A stretch of 46,307 nt of DNA from Pseudomonadota bacterium (GTDB lineage: Bacteria; Myxococcota_A; UBA796; GCA-2862545): assembly GCA_002862545.1 (NCBI GenBank), contig PKDJ01000153.1, positions 1-46,307 of the forward strand. Direction: 5' to 3'. How positions within the stretch are numbered: position 1 is the first letter of the stretch; each line of letters begins with the position of its first letter. Made by a program: the position numbers and the translations under genes. Shown piece by piece: positions 25,618 to 34,747 of this stretch. The notes below the pieces were generated by a model. The model was not told the DNA's origin. It searched no databases and was given only the letters and a program-made list of their open reading frames with translations.

Positions 25618-28600
25618 ATGGCCCTCGGAGACTGGATCTCAGGTCTCTTCCAGTCCGAGCAGACGCGGGGTCTGTCTGGAGGGTCGGCACCGTCGATCGC
25701 CCTCGATGACGCGAACCCCTACTACAACTACCGGCTGCGCCGACATCGGGCAGAGGGCGACCTCATCTCGGACCCCGCCCTGCTCTGGTACACCTCGCCC
25801 TTCGTGAAGCAGCGCTCGGGCCTCGGTACCCACGTCGCGAGCGAGATCGGTGACGGTCAGGCCAACTACACCGACGTGCTCATCGTTCTCTCCCGGGCAG
25901 ACCACACGCGAGCCACCGAGACCGACAGCTGGTTCGCGGACGCTCAGCGGGCGCTCGGGCAGGAGTTCGAGACCTTGTGTCGTCGGGAGGGACTGCGCCG
26001 ACGCTTCGAGCATCGCCCACTCGGCTTCCGCTTCATCGCGGATGGTGACGAGGCCATGGGAGCGACTGAGCTCGGTCTCGAGGCCGGTGAGTTCGTGACG
26101 GGCCTCCTGCCAAACCTCTACACCGGCCCGGTGCGCGGCTCGTGGCCCGTGCTGAGCCTGCACCTCAACATTCCAGGCGCATGGGAGGGCTACCGAGAGG
26201 TCGGCCGGCTGCACAACGATCAGAGGCTGTTCACGCTCGGCTCCCACTGGCTCGACAACTTTGGGCATCCGGCGCTGCGAGAGGCGTCGCTGTACCGGCT
26301 CCAGCAGTACCCCGACGGCAGCTTCGTCCACATCGTCAACCCCGACCTCCAGGACCGCTACCAGGTCACGAGCGAGGACCAGGAGGGCGCACACGTCCTC
26401 ACGCTGGCGACGCGGAGCGGCGAGCCGCTCGCCTACCTCGTGCTGGTCGCCGAGGAGCCTCCTGCGAGCCGTGCCGTCTCCCTCGACCCCGAAGACCTCC
26501 CGACCGGCCCCAGTGCACGCCCTCCCATCCCGAGTGTCGCGCCGCCCATGCTCCTCGACAAGACCGACGAGGCCGCGACGCCCGAGCAACGGACCATCTT
26601 GCCGGAGGGTCCGAGCGAGCGAATCTTCACGCTCCAGGAGCGCGGCGTCCTCCTCCAGAGGGTCCACTTCTCCGCCTTCATGCAAGGCTACGACGTGTAC
26701 TTCGGCCGCCGGGGCGAGCTGGGCACGGTCGTGGAGGACCCAGCAGCGACCTTTCAGGTCCGTCGCAAGTCCGTGTCACTGGTTCCGCATGTCGAGGGCG
26801 TCGTCGTCGATGGCGAGACTCTGCCAGTAGACACGGAGCTCGAGATCCGGGGGGATGCTCGCATCACCGTCGAGGGACAGCGTCTGGAATACCGGGATCT
26901 TCGTGGACTCAAGGGCACGAGCGGGTGGCCTTACGTCGGTGAGATCCGTCGACCCGCCTCGAGCACCTACATGATCTGGGGCGACTCCTACCAGGTCGGT
27001 CGCTCGCGTGACTGTCGCGTGGTCCTTCCCGACGAGACGCGAAACGACAACATCCGGTGGAAGGCGAAGGTGGGCGATGGTGCGACGATCCGCGCGCGAA
27101 CCGGAGAGATTCCAAAGTCCAAGTTCTACACCGACTCGATCATGGTCGCGTCCGAGCATGCCTCCGTCGACCTCCGAGACGCTGCCCCCCGAATCGTCTG
27201 CAATGCACGACACTGCTACGTCTACGTCCGGCGCGGTGAGGACCACGAGCCGCTGTACCCGACCACGTCGCCAGAAGAGCCCAAAGACATGGATCTGTCG
27301 CCTGGCGATGAGATCCTGATCGGCAACTGCCTCTTCCATGTGGGCTTCACGCCTGCGGAGGCCGGCACTCGCCCAGCGCCCGCTCCACCGGTCTCGACAG
27401 ACGCCGAGCCTGCTCCCGCCCCACCGGTGTCGACGGAGCCAGAGCCTGCTCCCTCGCGCCGCCTCGACCCGGGGGCATCCCTCTCCGACGCACCACCGCT
27501 GCCCGCGCTGCGAGCGGCTGACCTGTCGGCACCGAGCCTGCAGCCACGTCCCCTGGCCCCTCCCCCTCCTGCGCTGCGAAGCCTGGCCGACGTCCCCTCG
27601 CCACACTCACTCAGCGCGGCGTCAGAGGGCCCTCCAGCACCCGCAACCGGCAGTCCACCACTCTCGAGTGCACCCCCCCCGCCCCCTCGAGTTCAGGCAC
27701 CACCGCCGCCAGCCTCCCCGCCGGACACGCTCCCCGACGAGCCGACCGACTTGCGGGCACCCGAGCCCACCCCTCAGGAGGATGACGGCGCTGATGCACC
27801 ACCAGGAGCAGCCGAGCCGCAGGAGCTGACCCCGATCGCAGACCTCTCCTCTGGCGAGCCGCACGAAGACGACGCACCCACTCCGTTGCTCTCCGACATC
27901 GACGATGAAGAGACCATCCCTGACATGGTCGACCCGTTTCGGAGCATCGGCGGGCCACCTCCCGTCCTGAAGCCCGATGTTGGCGGATGGGACGAGGACT
28001 GGCAGGAGCCGGTCGAGCCTCCCCCCCTGGCGAGCAGCATCCTGACGACCGCCACTGCGTCCGAGGTCTCCCCAACCGCGGACACCTCGGAGACCCAGCC
28101 GGTCGCAGAGACCGCGGCGGCGAGTGAGGCTCCGGCAAGACGGGTGATCTACACCGACGATCGCGAGGCCCAGTTCGAGCTCGGTCGGCCGCTGCACGTC
28201 GTCCTCGCCGGCTGGATGCTCAATGGTGAGGCTGTCTGCGGCAATCACACCGGCGCAGACTTCGTCCTCCCCGAGAACCGCGTCGTGGAGGAGCAGTCCT
28301 TCGAGCCCACCGACTACTTCCGACTGAAGGTACGGGGTCGACGCGGCAAGCTGACCGTGCTGGCCCCCTCAGAGGTCCTGATCGACGAGGACGACCCCAC
28401 CGCCGAGGAGTACACCAACCTCGAGGAGCACACGTTCGACGTGGTCCGACGTGATGAACTCGGCGACGAGGACTTCTCCATCCGCCTGTCGCTGACGGCG
28501 GACCGCTCTCTGCCCGATCCTCGCGCACGGCTCTTGTCCCTCGACTATGAAGACCCTCTCGCAGCGGCCCTGGTCACGCGTGGCCTCCCGAAGGGCACAG

Positions 28601-28833
28601 AGCGGCAGCTCGACCTCGGCGGAATCACGATGACGCTGCGCTTCGACGGGGAGACAGTGCACTTCTCCGACTACCTGGACACCTACCGCCAGGGTGACCA
28701 GTTCAAGCCGTTCTTCGTTCAGCGTGGAGATTCTCGCTTCAAGACCGCCCCCGAGGACGGCACGGTCTTCCAGCTTCAGGCTGGCGACCGCCTGGTCGTA
28801 GGCACGTGTGTCTACGTCTTGTTGGAGGAGTAG
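25618..28833 (+). CDS. Large FHA protein with FhaA-like N-terminus
   Basis: 1071 residues, no signal peptide or membrane helix seen. Residues ~70-165 (ANYTDVLIVLSRADHTRA, then a DAQRALGQEFETL helix and GFRFIADGD) recall the DUF3662 domain of actinobacterial FhaA. A middle beta-rich part (~320-440) follows, then an FHA-like domain (~442-580) with VGRSRDCRVVLP and SEHASVDL and an insertion between them. A Pro/Ala-rich linker (~584-830) leads to a C-terminal beta-rich domain (~840-1071). It is coupled to the PP2C gene (TAGTG) and lies opposite a Ser/Thr kinase gene, so it is probably a phosphothreonine reader and substrate in that pathway. The FhaA match is by eye only. Confidence 0.75.
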   Translation: MALGDWISGLFQSEQTRGLSGGSAPSIALDDANPYYNYRLRRHRAEGDLISDPALLWYTSPFVKQRSGLGTHVASEIGDGQANYTDVLIVLSRADHTRATETDSWFADAQRALGQEFETLCRREGLRRRFEHRPLGFRFIADGDEAMGATELGLEAGEFVTGLLPNLYTGPVRGSWPVLSLHLNIPGAWEGYREVGRLHNDQRLFTLGSHWLDNFGHPALREASLYRLQQYPDGSFVHIVNPDLQDRYQVTSEDQEGAHVLTLATRSGEPLAYLVLVAEEPPASRAVSLDPEDLPTGPSARPPIPSVAPPMLLDKTDEAATPEQRTILPEGPSERIFTLQERGVLLQRVHFSAFMQGYDVYFGRRGELGTVVEDPAATFQVRRKSVSLVPHVEGVVVDGETLPVDTELEIRGDARITVEGQRLEYRDLRGLKGTSGWPYVGEIRRPASSTYMIWGDSYQVGRSRDCRVVLPDETRNDNIRWKAKVGDGATIRARTGEIPKSKFYTDSIMVASEHASVDLRDAAPRIVCNARHCYVYVRRGEDHEPLYPTTSPEEPKDMDLSPGDEILIGNCLFHVGFTPAEAGTRPAPAPPVSTDAEPAPAPPVSTEPEPAPSRRLDPGASLSDAPPLPALRAADLSAPSLQPRPLAPPPPALRSLADVPSPHSLSAASEGPPAPATGSPPLSSAPPPPPRVQAPPPPASPPDTLPDEPTDLRAPEPTPQEDDGADAPPGAAEPQELTPIADLSSGEPHEDDAPTPLLSDIDDEETIPDMVDPFRSIGGPPPVLKPDVGGWDEDWQEPVEPPPLASSILTTATASEVSPTADTSETQPVAETAAASEAPARRVIYTDDREAQFELGRPLHVVLAGWMLNGEAVCGNHTGADFVLPENRVVEEQSFEPTDYFRLKVRGRRGKLTVLAPSEVLIDEDDPTAEEYTNLEEHTFDVVRRDELGDEDFSIRLSLTADRSLPDPRARLLSLDYEDPLAAALVTRGLPKGTERQLDLGGITMTLRFDGETVHFSDYLDTYRQGDQFKPFFVQRGDSRFKTAPEDGTVFQLQAGDRLVVGTCVYVLLEE

Positions 28834-29675
28834 TGTCACTCTCAGTTGGAGTCGTCTGCGAGCGGGGGATCGGTCCCGAGCGTGGTGGTCGACTCACCAA
28901 CGAGGACAACTTTCTCGTCGCCACCGACGGCCGACTCCGCATGCGGCACCACATGCAGCATGAGCCGACCAACATGGGCCTGCTCGCCGCCGTAGCCGAC
29001 GGCATGGGCGGTGTACGCGGAGGTGAGCTGGCCTCCCGCTCGGCGGTCGAGTGGCTGACTGCACTCGCCCGTCCTGGCCAGGGCAGCATGACAGCCCGCT
29101 CCCTCCTCCAGCACGTGCGTGAGGGGCATCGAGAGCTGCACGGTCGCTTGCGCGACTCGCCCCAGCCGGGCACGACCCTCACCCTGTTTCGGGCCATGGG
29201 CGACCGGGCCAGCTGGGTCAGTGTCGGTGACTCACGCATCTACCGACTGCGAGCCGGCGAGCTCGAGCAGCTGTCACGCGACCACACGCGCAACGAGTTC
29301 CATCAGCGCGATGGCACGCCACTAATGGCCGCCGGTGACGGACTCTGCCAGGGGTTCATCCTGGGCTCTCGCGGGCTGGGCTTCGACAACATGATCCGCC
29401 TCGAGCCCGCTCTCGACGCCGACACGGTCCTGCTGCGCAGCGGAGATACCTTCGCACTGACCTCCGACGGCGTGCATGACGCACTCAGCCCCGAGACGCT
29501 CACACGCCTGCTCGGACTCGAGACGCCCCAAGCCTCGGCTCAAGCGCTCCACGACGCGGCCATCGCCGCTGGGAGCACCGACAACCTCACCGCGCTGGTC
29601 GTGCGCGTGGACGGAATGCTCCCGATTGTCGATGTCCCACCCGAAGACGAGAGCATCGACACCATCAACTTCTGA
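28833..29675 (+). CDS. PP2C-family Ser/Thr protein phosphatase
   Basis: 280 residues. All metal-binding and core PP2C motifs are present: RLTNEDN (~20-26), AVADGMGG with Asp56, GTTLTLF, VGDSRIYRL, LSRDHT, LTSDGVHDAL and STDNLTALVV. Mn/Mg-dependent; removes phosphate from Ser/Thr. The GTG start overlaps the upstream stop (TAGTG) and follows GGAGGAG. Cytoplasmic, without the membrane anchor of PstP-type enzymes. Probable antagonist of the kinase encoded tail to tail 5 bases away. Confidence 0.93.
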   Translation: MSLSVGVVCERGIGPERGGRLTNEDNFLVATDGRLRMRHHMQHEPTNMGLLAAVADGMGGVRGGELASRSAVEWLTALARPGQGSMTARSLLQHVREGHRELHGRLRDSPQPGTTLTLFRAMGDRASWVSVGDSRIYRLRAGELEQLSRDHTRNEFHQRDGTPLMAAGDGLCQGFILGSRGLGFDNMIRLEPALDADTVLLRSGDTFALTSDGVHDALSPETLTRLLGLETPQASAQALHDAAIAAGSTDNLTALVVRVDGMLPIVDVPPEDESIDTINF

Positions 29676-29680
29676 CGCAG

Positions 29681-31156
29681 CTACTTCGTCCGCTCGATCA
29701 CGACCTCGTCAAGGATCACCTCGGCCTCCCCGGACTCGAACCAGCCCAGAGCCCAGGCCGAGCCGACCAGCACCAAGACCGACAGACCGGTGCCGACGAT
29801 GGCCGTCACTCCAGCACTCGCCATACCCAGGCCCAGCACCCCAGCAAGCGCGCCCAGGAATCCCGAGAAGCTCGAGCGCCGCGGCGGCAGGTCCGGCAGC
29901 GATGGAGTCGGAGTGGGTCGCTGCGGCGTGGGCTCGAGCATCGGCGCCGTGACCACGGACGGGGAGGGCCCGGTGACGCGCTCCACCGTGCGGGCAGACG
30001 CGACGGTCGGCTCCGAGACCGAGGACACACGCGCCGGTCTGCTCGACCCGACCGGGTTCCGCACCCACACCGTGCGATCCGCGCCCAACAGCTGACTGGC
30101 CCCTTGTGGTCTGTCCTCTGGGACCACGGCAGGCTGACTCCCGCCAGGATCGGGCTCGATGCCCCCCGCGGCTCCGATGACGTGGAGCTCGTCCAGCATC
30201 ATCCGCACCGACGGTCGCTCGTCCGGCGAAGCGTGCATGGCAGAGGCGATGAGTCGCTGCAGGCACTCCCGCTGCTCCGGGAGGCCATCCAAGTCCGGCG
30301 GCAGGCGAGGAGGGAGCTGGGCGTCGAGCTCACCGACGCAGGTGTCGGGATTGGTGCGGTCGCTGAACCGGACCGCGTGCATGCCCGTCAGGAGGAAGTA
30401 GGCCAGAGCCCCAGCAGCAAAGATGTCGGTCGCTGGCGTCGGGCGCAGTCCGAGGAACTGCTCGGGCGCGGCGAACTCGGGTGTGCCCATGAAGATGCCC
30501 TGCTGCGTCGCCTGGCCGAGTCCCGGTCCCGCGAGCTTGGCGATACCGAAGTCAGCGACACACACGTGAGGCACCTCGTGTCGCTCGACCCGCTGTCTCA
30601 GGAGCACGTTGTCCGGCTTGAGGTCGCGATGGACAACGCCTCGCGCATGGGTCTCTGCGAGTGCCGAGAGGACCTGCCGCAAGACCGCAGCGACGACAGG
30701 AACAGGCAGAGGACCGACGCGCTGGAGATGCTCGGAGAGACTGCCACCCTGCTCGTAGAGCGTCACCAGGTAGGGGGTCGAGCCGCTGCGGTGAACGAAG
30801 CCCCGACAGTTCACGATGTGGTCGTGCTTCAGCTCGCGGAGGATCTGTGCCTCGGTCGCCAGCCTACGCAGATAGGTCCCCGAGGACTTCTCGTCGTAGA
30901 GGAGCTTGATCGCCAGATCGGGCGGCCTCACTCGCCCATCCGAATCGAGCTCACGGGCCTTGTAGGTGATGCCAGCCCCACCGACGGCCAGCACGCGCTC
31001 GATCTGGTAGTGCCGATCGAGCACATCCCCCTCCCCGAGCACGCTGGCCCAGCCCTCCACCGGGCGCGGGCGCGCACACTTCGGATTGGTACAGGCCACA
31101 GGGTCGGGGTCGAAGGGTGTCAGGCAGCGCGTGCAGTACAGCCGGCGCCGACTCAT
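29681..31156 (-). CDS. Membrane Ser/Thr protein kinase with N-terminal zinc ribbon
   Basis: 491 residues. A four-Cys zinc-ribbon-like N-terminus (Cys8, 11, 22, 27) precedes a Hanks-type kinase domain (~48-325): the Gly-rich loop AVGGAGITY, Lys84 in LAIKLLYDE, HRDLKPDNVLL with Asp178, DFGIAKL with Asp202, and GTPEFAAPE. A Pro/Thr-rich linker follows, then two hydrophobic stretches (~420-475) as a membrane anchor. All catalytic residues are intact. The ATG overlaps the stop of the small exported protein gene (ATGA) and follows a G-run. Likely phosphorylates the FHA proteins nearby. The zinc ribbon may sense or bind a partner. Confidence 0.92.
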   Translation of the reverse strand: MSRRRLYCTRCLTPFDPDPVACTNPKCARPRPVEGWASVLGEGDVLDRHYQIERVLAVGGAGITYKARELDSDGRVRPPDLAIKLLYDEKSSGTYLRRLATEAQILRELKHDHIVNCRGFVHRSGSTPYLVTLYEQGGSLSEHLQRVGPLPVPVVAAVLRQVLSALAETHARGVVHRDLKPDNVLLRQRVERHEVPHVCVADFGIAKLAGPGLGQATQQGIFMGTPEFAAPEQFLGLRPTPATDIFAAGALAYFLLTGMHAVRFSDRTNPDTCVGELDAQLPPRLPPDLDGLPEQRECLQRLIASAMHASPDERPSVRMMLDELHVIGAAGGIEPDPGGSQPAVVPEDRPQGASQLLGADRTVWVRNPVGSSRPARVSSVSEPTVASARTVERVTGPSPSVVTAPMLEPTPQRPTPTPSLPDLPPRRSSFSGFLGALAGVLGLGMASAGVTAIVGTGLSVLVLVGSAWALGWFESGEAEVILDEVVIERTK

Positions 31157-31647
31157 CTCCCCCCCACGAAGCGCTCCGCCGGAAGCACGCAGAAGCCCTC
31201 TCGAGCCAGATCGCGCCACCTCGCATGGAACACCTCGACGCTGGGACGATCCGTCTCGCGATCGATCGCATGCCCACAGGCATCGTCACTCGAGGACGGC
31301 TTCGCGAGCCGCTCGGTGCACGCACGCACACCCGCGATGACCTGCCCCTCCTGCACACCCTCCACGGGGCGACACAGATCATCGGAGACCACGTCGAAGA
31401 TGACCACCTTGTACCGTCGTCCGGGGTCGCGCTCGCTTCGTCGAAGCCCCAGAGCTTGGAGGGTACGCCCCAGCTCATCTCCGAGACTGGCGATGTCCGA
31501 CGTTCGAGCGACTCGGATCCAGCCCCTCGCACGCTTGCCCAGCGGCGAGACCCATGCCACGGACAGCGTCTCCTCGGGACGGGTGAGCCCCTCCACCTCG
31601 CAGGGGGTCGCCAAGGCGAGGCCGATGAGGGCGATGAGGACGCTCAA
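31153..31647 (-). CDS. Small exported protein of unknown function
   Basis: 164 residues from a TTG that overlaps the nagZ stop (TTGA). The N-terminus (SVLIALIGLALATP) is a signal peptide ending near residue 16. The mature part has VAWVSPLGKRARGWIRVARTSD, YKVVIFDVVSDDLC and four Cys. No family recognised. The open frame extends upstream to 31863, but that part is shadow of nagZ. It lies between nagZ and the kinase and overlaps both by 4 bases, so it should be expressed in step with the kinase. It could be a periplasmic partner of that pathway. The TTG start is less certain than the gene. Confidence 0.65.
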   Translation of the reverse strand: MSVLIALIGLALATPCEVEGLTRPEETLSVAWVSPLGKRARGWIRVARTSDIASLGDELGRTLQALGLRRSERDPGRRYKVVIFDVVSDDLCRPVEGVQEGQVIAGVRACTERLAKPSSSDDACGHAIDRETDRPSVEVFHARWRDLAREGFCVLPAERFVGGR

Positions 31648-32756
31648 GCGAGCCGCCCGCCTGCCCGCGCCGCCAGGACGCCGTGCTCCACGCCACCCAG
31701 GAGCTCGGCATCGACCGGTGGCAGCCTTCGGAAGAACCTCTCCCGGAGAGCTCGAACCCGACCGACTGAATCGACGGCGGCGCGATCGGCTGCCGAGGAC
31801 CGCTCCTGATCGCGCACCAGCGCCTGAAAGGTCGCGTACTGCGTCTGCACGTCGTTGCAGCACAAGAAGACATCGACCGAGGCCTCAGTCGCGAGCCGAA
31901 CCTGCTCAGGAACTGGCCAGCGTCCTGCGACCGCCTTCATGTCCATGTCGTCCGAGAAGACCACCCCACCGAAGTCCAGGCGCTCGCGCAGGAGAGCCCG
32001 CGTGACCCGCGAGGAGAGCGTGGCAGGGCGCTCCTCGTCGAGAGCGGGGAACACGACATGGGCCGTCATGACACTCCCGACCCCCGCCGCGACGGCAGCC
32101 GCGAAGGGACGCAGCTCACAGTCCAGGAGCGCGGGAAGCTCCTTGTCGACGACGGGAAGGTCGAGGTGGGAGTCCACGCTCGTGTCGCCATGACCAGGGA
32201 AGTGCTTCACGCAGGCGATGATGCCGGCCTCTTGGTGCGCCTCGAGGTGCGCGACGACATGACGGGCCACCTCAGCAGGGTCCCGGCCGAAGCTTCGGTC
32301 GCCAATCACCGGGTTGTCCGGGTTGGAGTCCACATCCGCGCAAGGCGCGAAGTTCAGGTTGAAGCCCATGTAACGAAGCTCAAGCGCCATCGCGCGCGAG
32401 ACCTCCGCCGTCAGGCTGCCTGCCTCACCCACCGCGCGCATCGCCGGCCAGCGCGTGGCGGGCTCTCGGATCCGCTGTACCCGGCCCCCCTCCTGGTCCA
32501 CCGACAGCAGAGCAGGGTGATGAGGGTCGACGAGAGAGGCCAGCTCACGGTTGAGCTCCCGCACCTGCTCGGGCTCCGCCACGTTACGCGCGAACAGGAT
32601 GAAGCCCGCAGGCTTGATCTCGCGAACGAGCGCCCGCAGATCGTCGTCCACGGCGTGTCCAGCGAGACCCACGACCATCCGCTGACCCGCACGCCGCTTT
32701 CGGTCGGCCAGCGAGGTCTGCTCCCCAACGGCTGTCACACGAGTCCGGTCAGTCAT
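31644..32756 (-). CDS. nagZ: Family 3 beta-N-acetylhexosaminidase
   Basis: 370 residues. GH3 fold with GFILFARNV, LLSVDQEGGRVQRI, the NFAPCADVDSNP strand, KHFPGHGDTSVDSHLDLP (His/Asp acid-base loop) and FSDDMDMKAV with the nucleophile Asp. This set is typical of NagZ, which cleaves N-acetylglucosamine from muropeptides in peptidoglycan recycling. No signal peptide, so cytoplasmic. The ATG at 32756 overlaps the epimerase stop by 8 bases (ATGACTGA); the further upstream open frame is shadow. Confidence 0.9.
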   Translation of the reverse strand: MTDRTRVTAVGEQTSLADRKRRAGQRMVVGLAGHAVDDDLRALVREIKPAGFILFARNVAEPEQVRELNRELASLVDPHHPALLSVDQEGGRVQRIREPATRWPAMRAVGEAGSLTAEVSRAMALELRYMGFNLNFAPCADVDSNPDNPVIGDRSFGRDPAEVARHVVAHLEAHQEAGIIACVKHFPGHGDTSVDSHLDLPVVDKELPALLDCELRPFAAAVAAGVGSVMTAHVVFPALDEERPATLSSRVTRALLRERLDFGGVVFSDDMDMKAVAGRWPVPEQVRLATEASVDVFLCCNDVQTQYATFQALVRDQERSSAADRAAVDSVGRVRALRERFFRRLPPVDAELLGGVEHGVLAARAGGRLA

Positions 32757-33177
32757 GCGCGCCGTCCGGGTACTCGGCGAGCTCGATGAGCACACCGCCC
32801 GTGCTCTTCGGATGGATGAAGCAGACACGGGTACCGTGAGCCCCGCCAAAGGGGGCGTCGGAGGTGAACCTCCATCCCTTCGCCTGCAGACGCGCCATGT
32901 CGCCGTCGACATCGTCCGTGCGGAAGCAGAGGTGGTGGATGCCGGGTCCGCGTCGCTCCAGGTGCCTCACCAGCGGCCCTCCACCATCCAGCGGGCTCAC
33001 GAGCTCGATGCGGGTGGGGTGCTCGGGATCGGAGACAGGAAAGAAGGCGGTGCGGGTCTGCGCGGACTGCACATCCTCCGTGCCGCTGAGCGTCAGCCCC
33101 AGGTCTTCGGCAAACCGTCGGATGGCCTCGTCGAGCTCTGGAACGGCGATGGCGACATGGTCGAGATTCAGGATCAT
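32749..33177 (-). CDS. mce: Methylmalonyl-CoA epimerase
   Basis: 142 residues, one vicinal-oxygen-chelate protein. Seen: LNLDHVAIAVPEL, the metal-binding His in GPGIHHLCFRTDD, RIELVSPL, and IHPKSTGGVLIELAEY with the catalytic and metal Glu. Interconverts (R)- and (S)-methylmalonyl-CoA in propionate metabolism. GGAGG lies five bases before the ATG at 33177. No mutase gene is in the window. First gene of an apparent four-gene operon with nagZ, the exported protein and the kinase. Confidence 0.9.
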   Translation of the reverse strand: MILNLDHVAIAVPELDEAIRRFAEDLGLTLSGTEDVQSAQTRTAFFPVSDPEHPTRIELVSPLDGGGPLVRHLERRGPGIHHLCFRTDDVDGDMARLQAKGWRFTSDAPFGGAHGTRVCFIHPKSTGGVLIELAEYPDGAHD

Positions 33178-33205
33178 CGGTCCTCCGATCCGGGGCCAGA
33201 CGCAG

Positions 33206-33841
33206 TCAGTGCATGCTGTGCTGGGATTCTGCCAGGCCCGGGTAGGACGCGGAGAACCAACGCCACGCGAGCGTGTGCAGGTGCCCCTCGACAGGCACAC
33301 CGACCTCATCGCCCACCTCGGCATCCGCTTGATGCCGTCGTGCCTCGCTCAGCGAGAGCCCCTCGGCCCCCACCTCCACGAACTCGACGATGCAGCTGCG
33401 AGCGGCGTCCCACCGGTCGTCTCGCCCAGGCCGCAGCGAGTTCACCACAGAGAGGAGGCGACGGAGGACCTCCATGCAGTTGCTGTGCTCCCGGGAGCGC
33501 TCGAGGGCATCCGCGAGGCGCACCCGATCTTGCTCGTCGGCCAGCACGAGCCAGAGCCGCGACCGCGAGACATCGCCGCGGCCGGAGAGCTCGATGTCGG
33601 CGCCGACCTCCATCGACAGATCGAACAACATGTCGACCAGCCGAGTGAGTGGGCAGGCGCCTGTGATGTCGAGGACGGCGCACAGTGCGCTTCCTCGGTG
33701 CTCGAAGACGACCGGGAGTGCCTTCAGTCCGAGGCTCTGCTCGATCGGAACGGCAGGCTCGCCGCGCTCCAGCAGCCAGGCTGTCAGCGCGTCGAGGTCC
33801 ATGCCCTCCGCGACCGTCTTGAAGCGCAACTCGAAGCTCAA
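33206..33841 (-). CDS. Unknown protein, 211 residues
   Basis: No family recognised. TTG start with GAGGAG six bases upstream. The sequence begins SFELRFKTVAEGMDLDALTAWL, has the strand GSALCAVLDITGACPL and an amphipathic part with LWLVLADEQDRVRLADAL. It has no signal peptide and no membrane segment. It lies 21 bases downstream of the DnaC-like gene and 28 bases upstream of the epimerase gene, on the same strand, so it may be co-transcribed with either. Confidence 0.7.
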   Translation of the reverse strand: MSFELRFKTVAEGMDLDALTAWLLERGEPAVPIEQSLGLKALPVVFEHRGSALCAVLDITGACPLTRLVDMLFDLSMEVGADIELSGRGDVSRSRLWLVLADEQDRVRLADALERSREHSNCMEVLRRLLSVVNSLRPGRDDRWDAARSCIVEFVEVGAEGLSLSEARRHQADAEVGDEVGVPVEGHLHTLAWRWFSASYPGLAESQHSMH

Positions 33842-33862
33842 CCTGCTCTCCTCGGGCCTACT

Positions 33863-34747
33863 CTATCGGGATGGGCGACGGGCGCGCCGCTCGCGATGCC
33901 GTCGCTCTCGCCAGTCGTCGCCGCGAAGCGGCACGAAGTCACACATCTCACGCAGTCTCGAGTAGACGCGATCGCCCACTCGATCAGCCAGCGTCGGAGC
34001 AGAGCGCACCCTCCCCCGCGCATCGACATCAGCGGCGTTGCCACGGGCCTGACCCGTCGCAACCCCAGGAGCGAAGTTCGTCGTCGCCAAGATCGGCAGG
34101 CCTGCGTTGTAGCGACGACTCACGAGCTCGTCGAGCACCGTTCCCTCGAACTCCGTGTTCCGTCCCTTACCCAGCTCGTCAATGGCCAGAACGTCGACCT
34201 CCGCGAGAGGCCCTAGGAGCGCCGCCGAGCCCTGGCCGAGATCGAATCCCTGCTTGATGTCCGCCAGCAAGTGGCTGAACTCGACGAAGCGAGCCGAGAC
34301 CCCACGGTCGAGAACGAGCTCTCGCAGAAGCGCGACCATCAGGTGCGTCTTGCCGCGACCGACCTCACCGTAGAGCACGAGCCCACGGGTCTCCTCACCC
34401 GGCACGAGCCCCTGAACCCAGCGACTGACCTGCACCAGCGCTGCAGTCTGCACGCTGCTCGTCGCGCGAAAGCTCTCGCGCGAGCTGTCGTGGTGCCGCG
34501 CGGGAATACCCACCGCATCGAACATCGCCATCCGGCCGACGGCATGCCGGCAGGCACAGCGCCGCAGGGGGGAGCGCCGGTCGGTGCCAACCCGGACCAT
34601 GCCGGAGTCGCCGCAGAGCGGACAGGGGCCCACGCACTCGCAGCGCAGGGCGACGGCCGAAGCGCCTTTCTTGCCGATGCTGTAGCCACGGCCACGACAG
34701 CGTGTGCAGCTGTCGAGCGCACCGGGATGGGTCGTTGGGGCACTCAT
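33863..34747 (-). CDS. DnaC/DnaI-like ATPase with Cys-rich N-terminus
   Basis: 294 residues. The N-terminus (14-66) has eight Cys in CxxC/CxC groups (14/17, 36/38, 42/45, 64/66), a likely zinc-binding module with a CxxCRGRGY start like that in DnaJ-type fingers. An AAA+ part follows, with Walker A GEVGRGKT (127-134), Walker B VLAIDELGKG and ATTNFAP. This arrangement recalls DnaI/DnaC helicase loaders, whose N-terminus also binds zinc. A basic tail (RERRHRERRARR) may bind DNA. The ATG overlaps the preceding stop (TGATG). Role in loading the replicative helicase is inferred from the family. Confidence 0.82.
   Translation of the reverse strand: MSAPTTHPGALDSCTRCRGRGYSIGKKGASAVALRCECVGPCPLCGDSGMVRVGTDRRSPLRRCACRHAVGRMAMFDAVGIPARHHDSSRESFRATSSVQTAALVQVSRWVQGLVPGEETRGLVLYGEVGRGKTHLMVALLRELVLDRGVSARFVEFSHLLADIKQGFDLGQGSAALLGPLAEVDVLAIDELGKGRNTEFEGTVLDELVSRRYNAGLPILATTNFAPGVATGQARGNAADVDARGRVRSAPTLADRVGDRVYSRLREMCDFVPLRGDDWRERRHRERRARRPSR

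Noticed and set aside
30104-32005. 633-codon open frame on the plus strand
   Set aside because: Antisense to the kinase, exported protein and nagZ genes; composition is Arg/Ser/Pro shadow typical of GC-rich DNA and has no domain.
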